Source of the DNA: Bacteroidales bacterium
GTDB lineage: Bacteria; Bacteroidota; Bacteroidia; Bacteroidales; UBA932
Assembly (NCBI GenBank): GCA_017469745.1
Contig: JAFUFS010000006.1
Coordinates: forward strand, 1-64,000
Length of the DNA stretch: 64,000 nt
Direction: 5' to 3'
Numbering within the stretch: the first letter of the stretch is position 1; the number at the start of each line of letters is the position of its first letter. The notes under the pieces were generated by a model. That model worked only from the letters and a program-made list of their open reading frames with translations, made no database searches and had not been told where the DNA came from. Positions 18,195 through 27,239 of this stretch are shown here, piece by piece. A program made the position numbers and the translations under genes.

Positions 18195-20687
18195 ATGAGA
18201 AAGGCAATACTGATTGCAGCCGGACTGCTGGCCGGATTGTACGCCTCGGGACAGAGGTTGGTGTTGAATTATGACCGTCCTGCCGCGAAATTCGAGGAAG
18301 CCCTCCCTATCGGCAACGGTCACCTTGGAGCCATGGTCTACGGCGGAGTGGCAGATGATCTTATCTGGCTGAACGAAGGAACCTTATGGGGCGGAAGCGC
18401 CAATCCGGACAACAACCCTGTACCGACCGGCGGACCAGAACTTCTGGCCAAGGTCAGAGCTACCCTGGACAAGGAAGACTGGTTAGGGGCGGAAGAACTT
18501 GCCAAAGGACTTCAGGGAGCCTACGTCAATGCTTTCCTTCCGATGGGAAGCTTGCACCTAAGGCAGAGTTTCAGCAAAGATGACTTGTTCTTCGACTATC
18601 ACGGGAACAATGCCGGCATTGCGGCTTCTGCAGCTCTTCGGCAGGCCCAGGGACCGGTTTTAACAGACTATTCACGCACTCTCGACCTCGACAGCGCCAT
18701 CACAAGAACCAGCTTCAAGTACGACGGAGTCGAATATTCAAGGGAGATGTTCATCTCGCATCCTGACAGGGTGATGGTCATCCATCTCACGGCTTCAGAG
18801 CCGAAGTTGGAGTTCGAACTTGACGGATCGAGCATGTGGGACGGCAGCAGCATCCAGAGCCTTTCTTCCAATGAATATCTTGTCAAGGGCCAGGTAGGCT
18901 ACTACCAGAGCACCAAATGGGAGGAACCTTTCTCCAAGTGGCAGGTCGGTCCCAACGGGGAAAAGGGCATGCGCTACCAGTTCAGGGTCAAGGTAGTACG
19001 CTGCGACGGCCAGGTCTACACCACTCCTTGCATCCATGTTGCCAAGGCTTCCGACGTGCTGATCCTTGTCAGCGCTGCGACCAGTTTCAATGGTTTCGAC
19101 AAGAGGCCGGACACCGATGGACGCGACGAGAATGCCTTGGCTGCTTCGTTCATCGCAAAGGCTGAAGGCAAGACGTTGGAAGCGCTCAGGGCCGACCATG
19201 TTGCCGACTACCGGAAGCTCTTCACAACCGTGTCATTATCTCTTTCAGGGGCCGGAGATTGGGATGCGACTACCACGGACAAGAGGCTGGAAGCCTATGC
19301 CGCGGGGGGCCAGGACCCGTATCTCGAGACCTTGTACTTCCAGTTCGGCCGCTACCTCCTTATCTCCTGCTCCCGCGAAGACAGTGAAGTTCCCTGCAAC
19401 CTTCAGGGAATATGGTGCAAGGACCGTCACCCCGCCTGGGGAAGCGACCTTCACACCAACATCAACGTACAGATGAACTACTGGCCGGCTGAGCCTCTGG
19501 GTCTGAGCGCCTGTGCCTTGCCGCTGATGACATTCATCAAGAACTGCTCTGTTGCAGGAGCCGAGGTAGTGCGCAACATGTACGGAATGAACGGATGGAC
19601 CGTCCACCACAACAGCGACATCTGGTGTGCAGCCAACCCGGTCGGTGAAAAGGCCGGAAGTCCTTCATGGGCAAACTACGTGATGGCAGGACCATGGCTC
19701 TGCACCCATCTTTACGAGCATTACCTCTTCACCGGCGACAAGGACTTCCTCTCCGCGACTGCCTATCCCCTCCTGAAAGGATCCGCTGAATTCCTGATGG
19801 ACTGGCTGATCGAAAAGGACGGGAAATATATTACCTCGCCATCAACTTCTCCAGAGAATGGATTCATCGATGACAACGGCAACCGTGGCCAGGTCACGAT
19901 CGGTTCAGCGATGGATTTGGAAATCTGCTGGGAACTGTTCACCGACGTCATCGAGGCAAGTGAAAGGCTCGGACTTGATCCTGACCTCAGGGCCAGGTGG
20001 AAGCATTATCGTGACAATCTCCATCCGCTCCAGGTAGGTGCGGCAGGTAACCTTGTCGAATGGTACAAGGACTGGAAGGACACTGACCCCCAGCACAGGC
20101 ATGTATCCCATCTGTTCGGACTTCATCCGGGTCACGAGATTTCCCCTCTGAAGACTCCCCAGCTGGCAAAGGCAGCTGTCAAGACCCTGGAAGTCAGGGG
20201 TGACGGAGGGACCGGCTGGAGCAAGGCTTGGAAGATCTGCTTCTGGTCAAGGCTCCTGGACGGCGACCACGCCTACAAGATGTACCGCGAACTTCTCAAC
20301 AAGTCTACCCTGCCGAACCTCTTCGACACCCATCCGCCGTTCCAGATCGACGGTAATTTCGGATCCATCGCTGGAATAGCCGAGATGTTCATCCAGAGCC
20401 AGAACGGAGAGATCCACCTCCTCCCTGCAATGCCATCTGCCTGGAAGGAAGGCTCCGTCAAAGGCCTGAGGGCGCGCGGTGCAGTCAGCGTGGACATGGA
20501 CTGGGATGCCGGGAAACTGAAGACCGCAGTAGTCCATAATGGGCAGGAGGGGCAAAGAATAAAAGTCCGTACCGATGTGCCGGTGAAGGTCAAAGGAGCT
20601 TCTGCCAGCACACGGCGTGATGGAGCCTATTACCTTACGACAATCACCATGAAACCCGGACGCGACTGTGTCCTTACAGTCAAATAG
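18195..20687 (+). CDS. GH95-family alpha-L-fucosidase / alpha-L-galactosidase
   Basis: Secreted 830-aa inverting enzyme of the (alpha/alpha)6 type. Family members remove alpha-1,2-linked L-fucose or, in some pectin-degrading Bacteroides, alpha-L-galactose. Evidence: N-terminal YDRPAAKFEEALPIGNGHLG, LWGGSANPDNNP, central CNLQGIWCKD, VQMNYWPAEPLGLS, WTVHHNSDIWCAANPVG, and the C-terminal DGNFGSIAGIAEMFIQS. A signal peptide precedes. A short stretch SAALRQAQGP near residues 147-156 looks like a small repeat insertion in an otherwise normal N-terminal domain. It lies 18 bp after GH3. Confidence 0.93.
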   Translation: MRKAILIAAGLLAGLYASGQRLVLNYDRPAAKFEEALPIGNGHLGAMVYGGVADDLIWLNEGTLWGGSANPDNNPVPTGGPELLAKVRATLDKEDWLGAEELAKGLQGAYVNAFLPMGSLHLRQSFSKDDLFFDYHGNNAGIAASAALRQAQGPVLTDYSRTLDLDSAITRTSFKYDGVEYSREMFISHPDRVMVIHLTASEPKLEFELDGSSMWDGSSIQSLSSNEYLVKGQVGYYQSTKWEEPFSKWQVGPNGEKGMRYQFRVKVVRCDGQVYTTPCIHVAKASDVLILVSAATSFNGFDKRPDTDGRDENALAASFIAKAEGKTLEALRADHVADYRKLFTTVSLSLSGAGDWDATTTDKRLEAYAAGGQDPYLETLYFQFGRYLLISCSREDSEVPCNLQGIWCKDRHPAWGSDLHTNINVQMNYWPAEPLGLSACALPLMTFIKNCSVAGAEVVRNMYGMNGWTVHHNSDIWCAANPVGEKAGSPSWANYVMAGPWLCTHLYEHYLFTGDKDFLSATAYPLLKGSAEFLMDWLIEKDGKYITSPSTSPENGFIDDNGNRGQVTIGSAMDLEICWELFTDVIEASERLGLDPDLRARWKHYRDNLHPLQVGAAGNLVEWYKDWKDTDPQHRHVSHLFGLHPGHEISPLKTPQLAKAAVKTLEVRGDGGTGWSKAWKICFWSRLLDGDHAYKMYRELLNKSTLPNLFDTHPPFQIDGNFGSIAGIAEMFIQSQNGEIHLLPAMPSAWKEGSVKGLRARGAVSVDMDWDAGKLKTAVVHNGQEGQRIKVRTDVPVKVKGASASTRRDGAYYLTTITMKPGRDCVLTVK
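18633..18655. repeat. Possible short repeat encoding ALRQAQGP (in GH95)
   Basis: The sequence ctcttcggcaggcccaggga resembles a short repeat with consensus CTTCGRCARGCNCAGGG that is found in many bacterial genomes. A second match, cccttcgacaagcgcaggg, is at 44135-44153 in the GH84 gene. No arms are visible. Two short matches are weak evidence. Confidence 0.35.
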
Positions 20688-20696
20688 ATCCACGCC

Positions 20697-22238
20697 ATGA
20701 AAAGAATCATATTCCTTGGCCTTCTGCTGGCCATGGCCGGCATAACCGGATGCAACAACAGTACTCCGGCCGTCAAGCCGACTGAGACCCTCGTTATCCA
20801 CAATCCGGTGATTCCGGGATATTACCCGGACCCGTCGATCTGTCGTGTCGGGGACGACTACTACCTCGTCAACTCATCTTTCCAGTACTTCCCAGGAGTT
20901 CCCATCCATCACTCGAAAGACCTTGTGAATTGGGAACTTATCGGCAACGTCCTGGACAGGGAGAGCCAGGTTCCTCTGGAAGGCGCCAACTCGGGTGGAG
21001 GAATATTCGCAACCACGATCCGTTACAATGAGGGAACATATTACATGGTCACCACGAACGTGTCGCATGGCGGCAACTTTTTCGTGACCGCGAAGGACCC
21101 CGCGGGTCCATGGTCAGAACCCGTGCACCTGAAGCAGGGAGGCATCGACCCCTCCTTCCTCTTCGAGGACGGGAAGTGCTACATGGTTTCGAATCCCAGC
21201 GGAATACAACTCTGCGAGATCGACCCGGTGACCGGAGAGCAGCTTACAGAAAGCAAACTGCTCTGGAAGGGCACGGGAGGACGCTTCCCTGAAGGACCGC
21301 ACATCTACAAGAAAGACGGCTGGTACTATCTCCTGATCTCAGAGGGAGGTACGGAGATGGGACACAACCTAACCGTCGCACGTAGCCGTGACATCTGGGG
21401 CCCTTATGAATCAAATCCGGCGAATCCGATTCTGACACATTTCCGCACCGTTGCAGAGAATAACCAGATCCAGGCAACCGGACACGGAGACTTCGTTGAG
21501 GCTCCGGACGGTTCCTGGTGGGTAGTGTTCCTGGCCTTCCGCCGCTACGGAGGAGACTATCACCATCTGGGGAGGGAAACCTATCTCGCCCCTGTCACAT
21601 GGGAGAACGGCTGGCCAGTCATCAACGGCGGCAATCCTGTGGAAGCAGAAATGGAAGTGCCCGCAAGCTGGACTGCTGAAACACCTGTTTCCAAGCCTTG
21701 GAGGGAGGAATTCGAAGGCCCTCTCGGGCATAAATGGATATATCTCCAGAATCCTGATTCTTCCAGATACGAAATCTCCGGGGGAGAACTCACACTGAGA
21801 GGCTACAAGCCCTTGCAGGAAAATGATCATCCTACTTACGTAGGAGTACGCCAGGAGATTCCGGCCATCGCAGTCGAGACCAAAGTCCGGATCAAAGATC
21901 CTTTGGCGGAAGCCGGCCTGGCCGTGTACCAGTGCCCTGATGGATTCGCTTCGGTGGGAGTGGAAAGAGGCAAAGCCAGGCTTCACTTCAAGCTGAAATC
22001 GGTAGACACAGTCATCGGAGAAGTTCCTGTCAAGAATGGCGAGGCCGTGATCCGGATCAGCTCCAAGGACGGCCTGATGTACGAATTCCTTGTGGATGGA
22101 AAGCCTCTGGGCAACCTCAACACATCACTGCTCAGCAGCGAAGTTGCCGGTGGCTTTACCGGAGTGACTCTTGGCATGTACGCCGTCGGCGGTACTGCTC
22201 ATTTTGATTATTTCGACTATAAAGTAGTTTCAGAATAA
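20697..22238 (+). CDS. GH43-family beta-xylosidase / alpha-L-arabinofuranosidase
   Basis: Lipoprotein (GITGC lipobox) of 513 aa with an N-terminal five-bladed GH43 propeller and a C-terminal beta-sandwich (from about residue 330). Catalytic regions are visible: YPDPSICRVGDDYYLVNSSF (base Asp near residue 44), GGIDPSFLFEDG (pKa-modulating Asp), and RFPEGPHIYKKDGWYYLL (acid Glu near residue 200). SFQYFPGVPIHHSKDLVNW is typical of the GH43 subfamilies that act on arabinose or xylose side chains. It starts 9 bp after GH95 and its TAA overlaps the next ATG. Confidence 0.92.
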   Translation: MKRIIFLGLLLAMAGITGCNNSTPAVKPTETLVIHNPVIPGYYPDPSICRVGDDYYLVNSSFQYFPGVPIHHSKDLVNWELIGNVLDRESQVPLEGANSGGGIFATTIRYNEGTYYMVTTNVSHGGNFFVTAKDPAGPWSEPVHLKQGGIDPSFLFEDGKCYMVSNPSGIQLCEIDPVTGEQLTESKLLWKGTGGRFPEGPHIYKKDGWYYLLISEGGTEMGHNLTVARSRDIWGPYESNPANPILTHFRTVAENNQIQATGHGDFVEAPDGSWWVVFLAFRRYGGDYHHLGRETYLAPVTWENGWPVINGGNPVEAEMEVPASWTAETPVSKPWREEFEGPLGHKWIYLQNPDSSRYEISGGELTLRGYKPLQENDHPTYVGVRQEIPAIAVETKVRIKDPLAEAGLAVYQCPDGFASVGVERGKARLHFKLKSVDTVIGEVPVKNGEAVIRISSKDGLMYEFLVDGKPLGNLNTSLLSSEVAGGFTGVTLGMYAVGGTAHFDYFDYKVVSE

Positions 22239-23038
22239 TGAACAGAGGCCTGTCATTTCTCATCTCATTGCTCCTGGCCGCCGGAATCTGCAATGCGCAG
22301 GGTTACCGGATCGTCCGGTCTTTCAGCGCCCCGGGCTCGAGCCAGGGAGTAGCCGTGGACGACAACTGTTTTTACGGAATAGGCAACCAGCAGATTACTA
22401 AATATTCAAAGAACGGAGATTCCCTGGTTACCTGGAAGGAAACCGACTCTCGGTTGATCAGGCACTTTGACGGAGGAATTGTAGTAGACGGACTGCTCTA
22501 CTGTTCCCATTCCAATTTCCCGGAGGTTCCGATGGCAAGTTCGATCGAAGTGTTCGACACGGAGGATTTGGAGCACGTCCAAACCATCAGCCTTGGAATT
22601 GAATATGGTTCCTGCACCTGGGTCGTCCCGGGAGAGGACTGCTGGTATGTCTGCTTCGCCCATTACGACAAAAACGGAGAGAATGTGGACGGGAAGGTTA
22701 TCCGTGATGCGTCATGGACCCAGATCGTCCAATATGACAAGGAGTGGCGAAAGCTTCAGGGATGGATCCTTCCTCCTGAGCTCATCGAAGAGATCCGTCC
22801 GATGAGCCTGTCGGGCGGATTGTTCATCGACGGGAAGTTCTACTGCACCGGCCACGACGCCAAAAAGTTGTTCGTGCTTGAATTCCCTCCCTATGGGATG
22901 AGACTTCGGTGGACTGACACAATAGATATTCCCTTCAATGGACAGGGTATAGCCCTGGACAAAGAAGGGAATCTATGGGGGATAGACAGAAAGCAGAAAC
23001 TCGTTCTACAGTCTGACCTTATGGGTGCCCGGAACTAA
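22238..23038 (+). CDS. Secreted propeller-like protein of unknown function
   Basis: 266 aa with a clear signal peptide (GICNAQ). The mature part has repeated short beta-type motifs (SSQGVAVDDNCFYGIGNQQITKYSKNG, FDGGIVVDGLLYCSH, NGQGIALDKEGNLWGIDRKQK) like NHL or YVTN propellers, but no family is certain. It overlaps the GH43 stop by one base (TAATG), so it belongs to the + strand operon. Its 3' end overlaps the convergent GH78 gene by about 33 bp. Confidence 0.75.
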   Translation: MNRGLSFLISLLLAAGICNAQGYRIVRSFSAPGSSQGVAVDDNCFYGIGNQQITKYSKNGDSLVTWKETDSRLIRHFDGGIVVDGLLYCSHSNFPEVPMASSIEVFDTEDLEHVQTISLGIEYGSCTWVVPGEDCWYVCFAHYDKNGENVDGKVIRDASWTQIVQYDKEWRKLQGWILPPELIEEIRPMSLSGGLFIDGKFYCTGHDAKKLFVLEFPPYGMRLRWTDTIDIPFNGQGIALDKEGNLWGIDRKQKLVLQSDLMGARN

Positions 23039-25168
23039 AGTCCTGCCTCCGGCCTTGCAGGTGGTACCTTCAGGAACAGTTACAGTGGCATCGATCCTGC
23101 GGCCTTTCTTCTCAAGTGATACCTCGATTCGGCCATAATTGGTCTCGAAGCCTGTTTTCAGCCACTTCAGGTCCCCCATCTGGGGCTTGAGGCTGAATGA
23201 CTTGTAACCTGGTTCAAGGGCATCGACACCGGCCAGCTGGCGCACCATGGAGATCACTCCTCCGCCGGCCCATGCATGGTTGCAGGATCCGTCGAAATAC
23301 CAGTGCTCATAGAGGGTGCTGCAAGAGTCCTTCATTATGGTAGGGTACATCTTCCTCATCCTGTCCAGTGCCATCTGTGGCTCGCCCATGGTGTAAAGGG
23401 CGTCCAGGACATAGGGGAACATGTAGGTCGTGGCGTTGAAGCGTTCTGCAAACACTTTCTTCAAGGCCGGGTACTTGTCGGCGGAAGCCACTCCGGAGAT
23501 CACGGCAAGGGCCTGCACGCGGTCGTCAGGATTGTCAGTGTGGCCGGGAGTAATGTAAGCGGCTCCGTTCCAGTATTTGGAATTGAGCACGTCCGCGATC
23601 CTTGCCATCATGGCCTCGTCCTTGACCGCATCAGCCTCCTTCCCGAGCATCCTGGCAAACTCAGCCTCTGCCTTGAGAGCGAGGTAGTACCAGAGATGAA
23701 GCTGGGCGTACCTGTCCTGGTGGGAACCGGCGTCGGGCCAGTCCCAAGCACCGGTACGGTAGATCGGAAGTCCCTCTGAATCAAGCTTCCAGACCTCGTG
23801 GAGATACTTGTGGACAGCTGGATAGACATCTCCAACGAAAGAGAAGTCTCCGGAATAGAAACCGTAGCCCCTGAAGCCGTACCATCCGATGGAATTCAGG
23901 ATCTGCATCGGCAGTTCCTTGAAATAATTGGAACAAGGGATGGGGGCGTACATTACCCCGTCCGGTTTCTGCCAGCGCACCAGTTCCATCATGCCCTTCC
24001 GGGCAAGCCTGTCAGACTTGCGGTCAAGAAGGTAGAAAGCTTCGTTGAGTTCGTTAACCTCGTCTCCCCACCACTGGGCCCTCTCACGGTCAGGGCAGTC
24101 GTAATAGGTGTCCCTCATACAGATGTACAGGGTCCTCTGCGCTTTCTGCCAATAGTCGTTCAGGAAGGGATCAGAACAGGAGAAGGTGCCCGAAAACTCT
24201 GAGTTGTAGCCGGTTTCACGGAACTTTACATCCAGCACCTTGACATCCTTTGGAATGATGTAATAGGCTTCCTCTCCTGACATCCAGCCGAAGCTTTCAT
24301 ATTCCTGGACACCGTCCTTGGTGACATATTCAGTGCTGATGCATTTCTCTCCGGTGACGATGTCATGGTCGGTGTGGATGGAAACGACCTTCCCCTTAGG
24401 AGCCTCAACCTTCAGCCAGGGGGTGAAGTGGCAGTTGTAAGGGAGCTTGCAGTAGAGTGTGTCGCCGCTCCGGCGGGTAGAAGGATATTCCTTCAGCCCA
24501 TAATCCTTCCAGAGGGGGATCGGGCGTTCCACAAGCTCGCCCAACGGTGCATCACCGGGTTTGAAGGGAAGTTCCAGGGCGGACCCCAGCCATTTGGGAT
24601 CATCCTCTTTGAACCAGAAAAAGTTGTAGGCGTTGGCATCGTAGCGGATGTTGCTCTCGGAGAGGCGCACGTTGGGCTTGCGATGGGAAGCGGTGCCGTA
24701 ACCATGCTGCACCGAAGCTTCCCAGCTCTTATCGGAAAGGATCTCTATTCCGGGGCCTTGGGCATCGAAGAGAAGGGCGAGGGTGCCGCTGCTCATGTGG
24801 CTGAAACCGGAACGCCCGAAATACCACACCAGGACGGAAATCCTGTTCTTACCCTTCTTGAGGAAGGGAGCTATTTCGACCTTGTCATAATAGCCACCTC
24901 CGATGGACGGTCCTCTCTTGAGTCCGCCCTCGAAGACCACCAGTTCACCGTTGATCCAAAGCCAGTACTTCGAATCCGCTGCGATGCGGGCCACGAGCGA
25001 CTCGGGAACCTTTTCAATCTCGACATCCTTGCGGAAAGCCATCCAGGAATTGGTCTCACTTACCTGCTGCTCCTTCGAGAGCCACTTGGCTTTCCATGAA
25101 TATTCTTCCGCACCCGCTCCCGCGCAGAGGCACAGGAGCAGGGCGGCAGTAGCTAAAAGCCTTTTCAT
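23006..25168 (-). CDS. GH78-family alpha-L-rhamnosidase
   Basis: Secreted 720-aa inverting enzyme that removes terminal alpha-L-rhamnose. The signal peptide ends near AGA-EEY. N-terminal beta-sandwich domains (AADSKYWLWINGELVVFEGG) precede an (alpha/alpha)6 barrel with the GH78 signature CPDRERAQWWGDEVNE near residue 365, then WKLDSEGLPIYRTGAWDWPD and a C-terminal beta-domain. It is the last gene of the - strand operon, and its ATG overlaps the preceding stop (ATGA). Confidence 0.88.
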   Translation of the reverse strand: MKRLLATAALLLCLCAGAGAEEYSWKAKWLSKEQQVSETNSWMAFRKDVEIEKVPESLVARIAADSKYWLWINGELVVFEGGLKRGPSIGGGYYDKVEIAPFLKKGKNRISVLVWYFGRSGFSHMSSGTLALLFDAQGPGIEILSDKSWEASVQHGYGTASHRKPNVRLSESNIRYDANAYNFFWFKEDDPKWLGSALELPFKPGDAPLGELVERPIPLWKDYGLKEYPSTRRSGDTLYCKLPYNCHFTPWLKVEAPKGKVVSIHTDHDIVTGEKCISTEYVTKDGVQEYESFGWMSGEEAYYIIPKDVKVLDVKFRETGYNSEFSGTFSCSDPFLNDYWQKAQRTLYICMRDTYYDCPDRERAQWWGDEVNELNEAFYLLDRKSDRLARKGMMELVRWQKPDGVMYAPIPCSNYFKELPMQILNSIGWYGFRGYGFYSGDFSFVGDVYPAVHKYLHEVWKLDSEGLPIYRTGAWDWPDAGSHQDRYAQLHLWYYLALKAEAEFARMLGKEADAVKDEAMMARIADVLNSKYWNGAAYITPGHTDNPDDRVQALAVISGVASADKYPALKKVFAERFNATTYMFPYVLDALYTMGEPQMALDRMRKMYPTIMKDSCSTLYEHWYFDGSCNHAWAGGGVISMVRQLAGVDALEPGYKSFSLKPQMGDLKWLKTGFETNYGRIEVSLEKKGRRIDATVTVPEGTTCKAGGRTLVPGTHKVRL

Positions 25169-25743
25169 TTCGTGTCGGAGTAGCAGCCTTCGACCTTCAC
25201 GTCACCGCCTTCGATGATGTAAAGGTTGTCCCTTGTGGCGGGGTAACGGCAGATGAAGTCCTTGAGCATCACGTTCTTGCAGTCCTTGAGATAGACAAGG
25301 GTGGGAACTGCGACATCATCGGTGATGTGCCTCATCTTGAGCTGGCCGTCGATGTTGCGCAGAAGAGCGGGTCCGCCGCCATCGATGACTCCCTTCCCGG
25401 AGATGGTCACGTCAGAGATGCCTTCTCCCCAGAAAATACCCTTATGGCCACAGTAAGAATAGATGTTCGAAGAACCGACTATGACTGCACCTTCACGGAG
25501 ATAGATGTCCACTCCGGATTTGAGCTCGACAGCTCCGGTGAGGTAACGTCCGACGCTGAACTCAAGGGTTCCGCCTCCCTTGGAGGCGATGAAATCGACC
25601 GCCTTCTGGATGGAGGTTGTGTTGTCGGTTGTGCCGTTGCTCCTGATTCCGAAGAATGAGGATTTGTAGACCGGCTGTTTGTCCTGAGCGCTTCCTGCCA
25701 GGGTAACCATCAGCAGGGAAACTATGATGAGTAACCTTTTCAT
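25165..25743 (-). CDS. Half-length GH28-like beta-helix protein
   Basis: 192 aa with a signal peptide. It matches the N-terminal half of the GH28-like proteins in this locus (FFGIRSNGTTDNTTSIQKAVDF, GGGTLEFSVGRYLTGAVELKSGV) but stops before the Asp-bearing catalytic rungs. It has intact reading, and both ends overlap neighbours through ATGA, so it is probably expressed. It is either a non-catalytic carbohydrate-binding beta-helix or the remains of a GH28 whose 3' half was deleted when the GH78 start was joined on. Confidence 0.7.
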   Translation of the reverse strand: MKRLLIIVSLLMVTLAGSAQDKQPVYKSSFFGIRSNGTTDNTTSIQKAVDFIASKGGGTLEFSVGRYLTGAVELKSGVDIYLREGAVIVGSSNIYSYCGHKGIFWGEGISDVTISGKGVIDGGGPALLRNIDGQLKMRHITDDVAVPTLVYLKDCKNVMLKDFICRYPATRDNLYIIEGGDVKVEGCYSDTK

Positions 25744-27239
25744 TTCTTCTTGATGTTCTTGGTGTCCTTGTTGATGATCTGCTTCTTGCCCTTGGGAGCG
25801 GTGTCCTGGTTGATTTCGACGTTCTTCAGGCGAAGTCCGTTGACATCGTCGGTGATGATGGCGGGACGGTAGTCCTCTCCGTCGACGGTGATCTTGACGT
25901 TGTCGAACTCTATTCCGTCAGCGTGGCGGATCCAGAATCCCCATGCGGGAAGCTCCTTCCAGTTGGAGAACTCAGGGTAGCGGGTCTCCTGCTCTTCGAT
26001 GGCGGCAAGTTCCTCCTTGGAAGAACCTGCGTAGGCATATTCAGGGTCGGCATGACCGGGATAGACGATCTCGATGTTCTCAAGACGGACGTTCTCGATC
26101 CTGATTCCGGGCACTCCGGCGATGATGCTGGGACACACGTTGCGAGGCAGGTCCTCGACCGGGCCCTCGTAGCTGTAGCCTGCATCCGGCTTCTCGAGCG
26201 GAACCTCGGCGTACATGTTCTTGATCGTTATGTTCCTCAGGTAGGGCTGCTGGTCGTCACGGGTGTGGCGGGTACCGGTGCGGAGGAAGATAGGATTGCC
26301 GGTGTGAATGCTCTCGATGCCGTCGATCTCGACGTCCTCGATGGTAGCGCCGTCAACTGTCGCGATCGTGATGGCGCTGCGATAGGTGTCGTAGATCTTG
26401 ATGTTCTTGAACTTGAAGTTGCGGAACTTGCCGCGGGTGTAGGTGCCGAACTTGATTCCGTTCGCACTGGAGCGTCCGACGCAGTTCTCGACGAGGATGT
26501 TCTCGCTGATTCCGTCATTGCTGTGGCTCTTGAAGCAGTACACATCGTCAGCGGCATCGAAGAAGCAGTCGCGGATGATCACGTCGCTGCTGTCCACGAT
26601 GTCGATTCCGTCGTTGTTCCAGTAGGACTTGGCATCCACCTTTACCCTTTCAACGAGGATGTTGCGGCATTTGTCATACTGCTGGTTCCAGCAACCGGGA
26701 TCCTTGAGCAGGATGTCCCTGATCACGATTCCCTCGCACTTGAGGAAATGGATGTTCTCCGGACGGTTGCCTTCCTGGAGACGGTCGTTGCCGAGAGGAT
26801 CGGTGAACACTCCCAGGTGGACGAAGTCGATGAAGCGGGTGGCGATCTCAAAGCCGCGTCCGTTGACGGTTCCGCCGCCTTCGATACCGATGTTCTTCTG
26901 GCCGACTGCGAAGATCAGGGCAGTCCATTTTGCATCGGGATCCTTGATGTAGTCAAACGGATTCAGGGAACCGAGGAGGGAAGAATCCTCGTCGATCCAG
27001 AGGGTGACTCCGTCCTTCAGGTAGATCGAACCCGACACGTAGTCTCCGTTGTCGAGGACGACACGACCGCCGCCATGGGTGGAGACGAAGTCGATCGCTG
27101 CCTGGATACTCCTTGTGTTGAGGGTCACTCCGTCTGGAACGGCTCCGAAATCCCTCGCGAAATAGTCTGCAGCTCCGAGCATCTGGCCGGAACCTGCGAG
27201 AAGCAGCAATGAAGCTGCAATTGTCAGGATTTTTTTCAT
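25740..27239 (-). CDS. GH28-family (polygalacturonase-like) glycosidase
   Basis: 499-aa secreted beta-helix, paralogous to the protein at 11595. Signature segments: DFGAVPDGVTLNTRSIQAAIDF, YWNNDGIDIVDSSDVII, AADDVYCFKSHS and SSANGIKFGTYTRGKF; the GHG His is absent, as in the paralogue. The open frame reaches upstream to 27434, but the real start is the Met at 27239: it begins a normal signal peptide and overlaps the GH106 stop as ATGA. C-terminal KKQIINKDTKNIKKK is very basic. Confidence 0.88.
   Translation of the reverse strand: MKKILTIAASLLLLAGSGQMLGAADYFARDFGAVPDGVTLNTRSIQAAIDFVSTHGGGRVVLDNGDYVSGSIYLKDGVTLWIDEDSSLLGSLNPFDYIKDPDAKWTALIFAVGQKNIGIEGGGTVNGRGFEIATRFIDFVHLGVFTDPLGNDRLQEGNRPENIHFLKCEGIVIRDILLKDPGCWNQQYDKCRNILVERVKVDAKSYWNNDGIDIVDSSDVIIRDCFFDAADDVYCFKSHSNDGISENILVENCVGRSSANGIKFGTYTRGKFRNFKFKNIKIYDTYRSAITIATVDGATIEDVEIDGIESIHTGNPIFLRTGTRHTRDDQQPYLRNITIKNMYAEVPLEKPDAGYSYEGPVEDLPRNVCPSIIAGVPGIRIENVRLENIEIVYPGHADPEYAYAGSSKEELAAIEEQETRYPEFSNWKELPAWGFWIRHADGIEFDNVKITVDGEDYRPAIITDDVNGLRLKNVEINQDTAPKGKKQIINKDTKNIKKK

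Noticed and set aside
25923..27212. Long + strand open frame (429 codons) opposite the second GH28 gene
   Set aside because: It is a mirror of the GH28 codon use on the other strand, has no signal or family features, and the GH28 frame is clearly real.
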